This document shows, in pieces, positions 57,200-64,000 of a DNA stretch of 64,000 nucleotides. The stretch lies in NCBI GenBank assembly GCA_009667805.1, contig CM019069.1:93593204-93657203 (forward strand), in the 5' to 3' direction. Origin of the DNA: Leptobrachium leishanense. Taxonomy: Eukaryota; Chordata; Amphibia; Anura; Megophryidae. The translations under genes and the position numbers were made by a program. Position 1 is the stretch's first letter, and every line of letters starts with the position of its first letter. The notes below the pieces were generated by a model, which was given only the letters and a program-made list of their open reading frames with translations, did no database searches and was not told the origin of the DNA.

Positions 57200-60100
57200 C
57201 TATTCCATTACTTCAGCATCAGGGGATTGATAGCTGCTGATCCAGGACTGATTCATTTTTATAAATGTCAGCCGGTCTACAGAGTCGGTGGACAGACGCA
57301 CTCTTTTGTCTGTGACAAACCCTCCAGCAGCACTGAACGTCCTTTTGGAAGGCACGCAAGATGAAGGGAAACCTAGTAGCTGCAAAGCATATTGGCTAAA
57401 TTCTGGCCAGTGATCTAATCTCAACACCCAGTAAGCCAGTGTATCATCTGCTGGAAAGGTATCCAGGTCTGCCCTTGCCCCTAGGTAGTCCTGCACCATA
57501 TGGTGAAGACGCTGGCAATGGGTGCCTACATTTGACATCCCTGGGCGTCGAGGACTAAAAAATTTAAAAATGCATCAGTCAAGCGGCCCTGGCCTTCACC
57601 ACTATTCCTCTGATCATCTGCAGCCTCAGAAGCACATGTGTCAACACTTGGTAATCTACCAGTGCCTGGAAAGGTGTTACACAAGTGTCGCTTTAGAGCG
57701 TCCTCAAGTTTTTTCATCCTGTGCTCCATCTGTGCAGGCAGGAGGAGCTCTGTAACTTTACCCTTGTATCGTGGATCAAGAAGGGTTGCCAACCAGTAAT
57801 GATCCCTCTCCTTGATTGCACGAATCTTGGGGTCCTTTAGCAGGCTTTGCATCATTAGGGAGCCCATGCAGCGTAGGTTGGAGGTGGCATTAGCTTGAAG
57901 TGCACTTCCTCCTCCCAGCCACGCACTAGCCCTTGTGTTTCTGGGCACACGAAACCCTCCCTTGAGGAATCTCCACCTTCAATGCCCCCACTACTTAAAT
58001 ATTCTGCCTCCTCCTCATCCTCCTCCTGTCTGATCTGAGTAGGACCCGCTGGAATGCTGTCTGCGGAAAGACTGGGGCCTTGAGAGCTAGGGAAGGCCTC
58101 CTCTTCCTCCCGCTGCTCTGCCTCTAGAGCCACATCTATAATTCCCCACAGAGTGTGCTCCAGCAGGAACACTAAAGGAATTGTGTCACTGATGCATGCA
58201 CTGTCCCTGCTCACCATCCTCATTGCCTCCTCAAATGGTGACAGTACAGTGCATGCATCCTTGATCATCAGCCACTACAGGGGGGGGAAAAAACCAAGTT
58301 GACCTGAACCTGTCCTTGTGCCATACTCACACAGGTACTCGTTGATGGCCCTCTGCTGCTTGTGCAGACGCTGCAGAATTCCTAATGTCGAGTTCCACCT
58401 GGTGGGCATGTCACAGATCAGACGGTTTGTGGGAAGGTGGAATTCTCTTTGAATTTCTGCCAGGCGAACGCTTGCTGGGAATGACCGTCTGAAGTGGCTG
58501 CAGACTTTTCTGGCCTGGTTGAGAAGCTCTGGCAGCCCTGGGTACTTGGTTAGGAAACGCTGTACCACCAGATTTAGGACGTGTGCTAGGCATGGTACAT
58601 GTGTCAATTTACCCTTGCGTAGGGCGGAGAGAAGGTTGCTGCCATTATCGCAGACGATCATTCCCAGCTGAAGCTGGCGTGGTGTTAACCATCTCTGCAC
58701 CTACCCCTGCAGAGCTGACAGAATTTCTGGCCTGGTGCGGCTCCTGTCCCCTAAACAAACCAGCTCAAGCACAGTATGGCATCTTTTTGCTTGAGCCATT
58801 GTGTAGACCCTGTCAGGCATCGGTTTAACTGCCACTTCGCCAGAGACAGAGAAGGAGGAAGAGGAGGAGGAGGAGGAGGAGGAGCAGGGAGAGGTGGATG
58901 AACAAGCTCCAGCACAGAGCCCCGTCTTGGATCCCTCCCAGCTGCAATCAGAGTTACCCAGTGTGCCGTGAAGGAAATGTAATGACCCTGTCCATGCTTG
59001 CTGGACCACGTGTCTAAAGTCACATGCACCTTGCTGCTGACTGCCTTTCCCAATTACTGGATAACATTGTCTTCCACGTGCTGGAATGGCCTTGCGTGAA
59101 AAGTAATGGTGTTTTGGAACCTGCCACTGTGGTACAGCACATTCAGCAAATTCACAGAAGGGAGCAGAGTCCACCAGCTGGAAAGGCAGCAGCTGCAATG
59201 CGAGTAATTTTGCTAAGCTGGCATTTAGACGCTGTGCTTGGGGATGGTTGGGACTATATTTTTTTTCGCTGCAGCTGCTGCGGCAACATAATCTGACTGC
59301 GTAAATCTTCAACTGTTGGGATGATGTCACATTGTGAGGAAGGACCTGGTACATCCATTACTGTAGCATCATCTCTGTCAGTGGAGGTTGTAGGCAATGA
59401 CATGGCAGGACATACAGTGGGGGTAGAGACAGATGAGGGGGTGGAGGACCTACGCAAAGTTTTGCGCCAACGGGATGTGTGGCAGTTGTTCATATGTCGC
59501 CTCAAGCACGTGGTACCCAAGTGTCCGGTATCTTTCCCACACTTAAGCCTCATCTGACATAGATTACAAATAGCAATGGTGCGCTCTACTGCACATTTCT
59601 TAAAGAACTCCCAGACAACAGAGTTCCTGCATGTGTTCTTTGAGACAACAGCGCTCTGCACCGGAGCAGCTCTGACATGTGATGCCTTGGACTCGCTAGT
59701 GCTATGGTTGGTCACAGAGGATGTTGTGCCTCGTGTTTGCTGTGCCTCCTCCTCCCCCTCTTCCTCTGTTTGATCTGGCACCCAGGTGGAGTCAGTGACC
59801 TCATCATCATTGTCATCTTCACCCCCTATCTCCTCGTCACTGGAGCCAACTTGGCAGTATGCTGCAGCTGCTGGGGCAACATGAGTGCCAGTTATTTGTG
59901 TGTCATCACTGGCACCCCCTTCATCTAGGTTGATTATACTCCCTTCCTCAACCTCCGAGATTGAATCAGAGCACTGTACTTGCTGTGCTTCCTCAAGCAG
60001 CATGTCACTCTCATTGTAGTCAAACAATTCAGCTGACTCCTCCGGGTGTGATAGCGAGGCTACGGCAGGAGTAGCTGTGGACATGGAGGCTGCATTAGAT

Positions 60101-60372
60101 GCTTTGGCAGCTGAGGCGGATTGTAAAGCACTAGAAGCCTGGCTGGCAGAGGACTCGGAGGATGAGGATGGCCTGGTTAGCCAATCCACCAAGTCCTCTG
60201 TATGTTGCTGCTGCTTAATATGGCCAGCACCAGTTAGAAAGGACAAGCGTGCCCCTGCAGAGGATGCACCACGTCCACCACGACCAGAGGCACAGCCTCC
60301 CAGCACAGGGGCTGCTTGCCCTCTTATCTGTGTCTGGGAGCGTCTGCCTGTCCTTTTTGTTCTTTCAGACAT
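57200..60372 (-). pseudogene. hAT transposase, BED-finger type (copy B)
   Basis: The N-terminal 372 codons (60372-59257) are open. They hold Ser/Ala-rich and acidic stretches and a complete BED finger (about 59680-59500: VWEFFKK, CNLCQMRLKC, CLRRHMNNCH). A frameshift near 59280 leads to the next segment. A second frame change occurs near 59080-58900. The core continues through 58700-58275 (CDNGSN, CLAHVLNL, MPTRWNST), then 58268-57855, 57948-57526 and 57538-57200, linked by further frameshifts. The segment at 57780-57560, with KGKVTELLL and KRHLCNTF, is the part deleted from copy A. The hAT dimerisation domain is at 57480-57220. It needs several repairs to be active. Confidence 0.9.
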
Positions 60373-60429
60373 GGTGAGTGATATATAGATTAATATATAC
60401 AGAACTCTGATTCAACTCTGGTATAAAGA

Positions 60430-60830
60430 TTTAAAGAACTCTGGTATGACTTAGTGAGACACCCTGATAGCTGGCAGCCAGTGACAAGACACAGATTACA
60501 AGTCTCAGACACCTCCTATAAATCAGTGAGACCCCTTGATGGGTGGCAGCCATTGAGAACACACGAATTATAACAATTCACAAATGTTTTAAAGAAATTA
60601 GTGAGCCCGAAAATACTGCGTGCTACTGGCTGTGTGACAAGGCACAGATCACCTCAATTCACAAATGTTTTAAAGAAATTAGTGACACCCAAAATACTGC
60701 GTGGTACTGGCTGTGTGACAAGAGACAGATCACATCAATTCACAAATGTTTTAAAGAAATTTGTAACCCCCAAAAAGACTTGCTGGCACAGTGACAAGAC
60801 ACACATCACCTAAATTCCCTGATATTTGGT
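60430..60830. repeat. hAT copy B 5' tandem arrays
   Basis: Three units of TTCACAAATGTTTTAAAGAA with GTGTGACAAG, and one to two of the second array. These are shorter than in copy A. Confidence 0.85.
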
Positions 60831-61222
60831 AGAAATGAGACCCCCCCAGACCCCCCCCAGTAGCGTGGCAGACCGGCAGTAACAACACACAACTATCTCC
60901 TCTGAAATCTCCTCTTAAAATGCGTGCTGTAGCTATGCGTGGAAACGTTATATAGTGTGCTGCGGGACTTAGCTCTGTGAGCACATGATTGAGCCATGAT
61001 TGGCATACTGTTGAACCTGTCTTGCACCAGACCTGTGGTCAGGTGCAAGGCTGTAGCCAATTACGAGCTTCAGGCCAGTGGGAAAAGGCATTGTGGTCCA
61101 TTGTGATGCATTGTGGTCGAACATGCGGCGAACACCCGGAAATGTTCGGTGTTCGCGATCTAATCGAACAGGCTAAGTTCGGGTCGAACTCCGAACCGTC
61201 CAAACCGAACAGCTCATCCCTA

Positions 61223-62135
61223 CCTATCTTTGGCTCCATATAGTCTCTAGTTTCTCACCTCTACTCCCACTCAACCATCCTTCTATTGCCTTAGTTCATT
61301 AGCTACCTTGCCCTCTTTTCCTCTTGATGATGTTCTCCTGTTTATTTGCTTCAGCTCTGTTCTGTATTATTTAAATAAATCTCTTCATTAGCCATGCAAC
61401 CTGCCTCTTTCATATACCTCACTGCATATTGGGCTCACACCCGCTTACAATGCTTAGCTCACATGACACATACAATCCAAGTCAGTAATAACAAGACAAA
61501 AGAATCAGTGAATCGCGAGTGCCGAATCACTAGCTCTGCGGGAAGCAACTCCACTACAAGGAACTGAATGATTCGCACGGTCAGGATTTAAAGCCGGTGC
61601 TGCGCGTCATCATGCCGCGCCCCACCCCCTGATTGGCTGCACAACCTCCTACCATTGGCAAACCACCTGGCCAGGCAACAGCGGAGATGTTGCTGCCGGG
61701 TGCCGGGCCGCTGCACGAGCCGCCAGAGACCCCACCCCCCGGGGCAAACAACGTGACCCTTTTTTTTTTCTTCTGTTTCTCTTTTTTTCCACCTGCTCTT
61801 TGTTTCTTTTGTGCCTTTCTCTTTATTCTGCCTCTTTCTTTAATCTTCCTCTGGCGCTCACACGTCATCTTGTGGCGTCTGCACATCAACAAAAGACACC
61901 CACCTTCTGCGCCGCTAGTGAGGGTCTGCGAGCCGACAATGTCAACTTTGCAAGCCGCCACTGCTGGCTACATGAGCCGCACAATGAGGAATGGGTACAA
62001 TAATGGAACTCGGGTTGGGACCAGCTGTGCCCCAGGCGGTTGCCTAGTGAGAGCACCGGCCCTGCATTAGTCACATATCTGCACATCACACATTTACGGG
62101 CACTTACACATTGCTCATAACATTCATATTTGTAT
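61223..62135. other. Unassigned, with an inverted copy of the 47505-47720 segment
   Basis: 61490-61690 is the inverse of 47505-47720 (AATCAGTGAATCGCGAGTG; GTCAGGATTTAAAGCC). 61765-61870 is a CT-rich run. GCACCGGCCCTGCATTAG at 62053 is a common scrap. No gene was recognised. Confidence 0.5.
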
Positions 62136-62632
62136 TGTCACAGGGGGGCGCTATAGCGCCGTCCTCTGGGCAAATTATGACATGCGCAGTCTCTTTAAAT
62201 GGTGAAATCTTGCACCCTTTATTGCAGCAACAGCATCAAATAAAACCTAACACATAAACAAAATCCTGGTTCACCTGAACACTGACTGACTCACTTGAAA
62301 GTCCCTCTCTCTAGCAGGGATCCTACCCAAAAGTTACACCAACCTTTGGTATCTTGTGCTGCATCCACTGCAGACTCTCTCTCTCTGCTGCATGAATTGC
62401 AGACTCTCCCACTCAGAAGTAGCACCGTCCTGTGCTTCTCAAACTCAGTCTCTCCTCTAGTGCCTTTCCCTGTGTGTATCTCATGCCCATTCTCAAGCAG
62501 GAGCTATTTAATCCCTTAATTGCCAGGACATCTGCAGCAAAAACAAAAACACCTTCCCTCCTGGGGGTTAATACCTACACCTTAAACAAAAATACAGGGG
62601 AATACACAGTGCCATCCATGCAATACGTCACA
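62136..62632 (-). mobile_element. Solo LTR
   Basis: It begins TGTCACAGGGGGGCG and ends ACGTCACA, flanked by a perfect 4-bp duplication GTAT (62132-62135 and 62633-62636). The minus strand shows a TATA-like TTAAATAG (near 62510) and AATAAAGGG (near 62220) in the right order for U3-R-U5. No coding part. Confidence 0.8.
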
Positions 62633-62860
62633 GTATATTATATTAGCTTTTGCCCGCAGCTTTGCTCGCGTGGATTTTGGGATTTGTTACAATTGTTTTT
62701 AAAAGAAACATGGCCCCCCCATATGAATTCACCCACGGGCGTATACACTAGAGCCATGATAGTCTCTATAAAGTGTGAGTGATTGTCCACTACTATTGAC
62801 ACAACCTGTTCTATATAAACTTTATTACACTATGTTATCATTTCTCCTTCCCTTGAGGTA

Positions 62861-63722
62861 TTAGGCTAGGGTCAGATTAACGCATCTTTCGCGTTGTCTG
62901 TGAAAAAGTGCGTTCGAACGAATGGACGCATTTTTTCACGGAATACGCGATAGCGGTCATTACGATGCGCCTTTTCCTCCGTGATTTTGTACGGATCATC
63001 AATAAAACACTTTTTGTGTCTGGACGTTATGTTGGCCAGACATTAGCAGCGTCTGACGTCTCCCAATTACGCACACACGCCTCTAGCAGACGCAGCGCAC
63101 TCTGTACGTCCGTACTAGACGTTTGACGTTCTAGAAAAAATGCGTTCATTTGCCACTTGCGTTGCGCGGACGAACGTTCGTGCGGCCGTACTTCGTGTGT
63201 TCCCCGGCATTGGACGTCATTTGCTGCTAGCACGGCCGTGATTTCGTGCGTCTAAGGCTAGGGTCAGACGAAAGCAGTTTTAACGTGCGTTTAGACGCAC
63301 AAAATCACGGCCATGCTAGCAGCAAATGACGTCCAATGCCGGGGAACACACGAAGTACGGCCGCACAAATGTTCGTCCGCGCAACGCAAGTGGCAAACGA
63401 ACGCATTTTTTCTAGAACGTCAAACCTCTAGTACGGACGTACAGAGTGCGCTGCGTCCGCTAGAGGCGTGTGTGCGTGATTGGGAGACGTCAGACGCTGC
63501 TAATGTCCGGCCAACATAACGTCCAGACACAAAAAGTGTTTTATTGATGATCCGTACAAAATCACGGACGAAAAGGCGCATCGTATGACCGCTATCGCGT
63601 ATTCCGTGAAAACATGCGTCCATTCGTTCGATCGCACTTTTTCACAGACAACGCGAAAAATGCGTTAGTCTGACCCTAGCCTTAACACACGTTAAAACTG
63701 CTTTCGTCTGACCCTAGCCTTA
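62861..63722. mobile_element. Large palindromic MITE pair
   Basis: Arms of about 390 bp (62861-63254 and 63285-63683) are near-perfect inverted repeats. The outer motif is TAGGCTAGGGTCAGA. The spacer (63253-63290) begins TAAGGCTAGGGTCAGACG and is inverted at 63684-63722. The structure reads as one MITE of 470 bp (63253-63722) with a further inverted copy of its interior to the left. Open frames inside are artefacts. Confidence 0.75.
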
Positions 63723-63758
63723 ACCCCTTTATTGAAGTGTGCAGCCATTCAATCCTAA

Positions 63759-63940
63759 CAGGGTTATTCAGAGAGAGGTGAAAAGCAGGAGAATGACTGG
63801 AGAATGGAAAATTCTAGGTCAAAATAGCCTATTTGGAAAGTGGGATGAATGGGAGAATTTTTCTGGTTTGGCTATTTTGAACTAGAATTTTCCATTCTCC
63901 AGTCATTCTCCTACTTTTCACCGCTCTCTGAATAACCCTG
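63759..63940. mobile_element. Small foldback MITE
   Basis: The ends CAGGGTTATTCAGAGAG and CTCTGAATAACCCTG belong to a near-perfect inverted repeat of about 60 bp per arm, with a 60-bp loop. No target duplication was recognised. Confidence 0.75.
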
Positions 63941-64000
63941 CATGTATATTGGCAATGTGATATACACCACTTTCTAGCACTGAGAAGCGCCACACCCTAT

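Larger units (their letters stand above)
55828..61222 (-). mobile_element. hAT transposon, copy B
   Basis: Inverted ends TAGGGATGAGCCGAACACC (left) and CGAACAGCTCATCCCTA (right) bound the block. No 8-bp duplication is visible (CCCCATTT left, CCTATCTT right), so one end is probably rearranged. The left end is doubled (55828 and 56109). The transposase gene is less damaged than in copy A. Confidence 0.9.

Noticed and set aside
55820..61230. 8-bp duplication for hAT copy B
   Set aside because: Flanks CCCCATTT and CCTATCTT match at only four of eight positions, and the flank of the inner terminus (CTACTGGG) does not match either.
62868..63623. Short frames on both strands inside the long palindrome
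   Set aside because: Mirror translations of the two arms. No known domain and no start context.

Overview
The window is eukaryotic, nuclear, transposon-packed DNA, most likely from a large-genome amphibian (an anuran is my best guess). The evidence is the mix of element types: Tf1/sushi-group chromovirus, a second Ty3/gypsy lineage with a PNMA-like Gag, BED-finger hAT, Tc1, Harbinger, a piggyBac-type MITE, Helitron, an L2/CR1-like LINE, and a tRNA-derived SINE sharing that LINE's 3' tail. I found no host gene, no functional RNA gene, no CRISPR array and no bacterial-type operon. Every long reading frame is either a transposon gene, nearly always broken, or a by-product of tandem repeats.

Layout. 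1-2014: 3' tail and 3' LTR of a gypsy element (copy A), the LTR split by a MITE that carries a minisatellite. 2117-3558: a minisatellite and a modular MITE fragment. 4191-10389: a full-length but dead hAT transposon (copy A) with a perfect 8-bp target-site duplication (TSD). 11186-12900: a LINE 3' fragment pierced by two MITEs. 12897-20440: a GC-rich hairpin module, a 3-kb satellite, a Helitron Rep gene cut off before its helicase, a second hairpin module and another minisatellite. 20715-26929: a complete sushi-type chromovirus with both LTRs, a self-priming signature, gag-pol and a chromodomain, carrying several frame breaks. 27580-29690: a 5'-truncated LINE on the minus strand. 31624-36689: a Harbinger scrap, a piggyBac-type MITE, minisatellites and a SINE. 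36690-39104: a hAT fragment (copy C) holding a solo LTR. 40383-42810: a truncated Tc1 element, a possible MITE, a tandem array and a nested foldback. 44643-47334: a non-autonomous LTR element with one intact ORF, Gag-derived and expanded by an in-frame minisatellite. 49024-55711: gypsy copy B (minus strand), with its reverse-transcriptase core and RNase H deleted. 55828-61222: hAT copy B (minus strand). 62136-63940: a solo LTR and two foldback MITEs.

How the parts relate. Related copies within the window help read one another: hAT copies A, B and C show which reading frame is ancestral and where each copy broke, and gypsy A and B do the same for the LTR. The chromovirus and the Gag-only element share one priming design: a TATA-like box, 30-31 bp to a predicted start, and the first 11 nt of the predicted transcript complementary to 11 nt located 2 nt past the 5' LTR. 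Gypsy B instead has a tRNA-Pro-type primer-binding site. One minisatellite motif (core AGCTGGGGCAATATCCATG) recurs at five places, usually inside or beside mobile elements.

The items most worth following up are the Gag-only self-primed element, the shared minisatellite, and the unequal tandem repeats in the chromovirus LTRs. Coordinates of repeat arrays and unmarked element edges are approximate to a few tens of bases. Element ends given with a TSD were read base by base.
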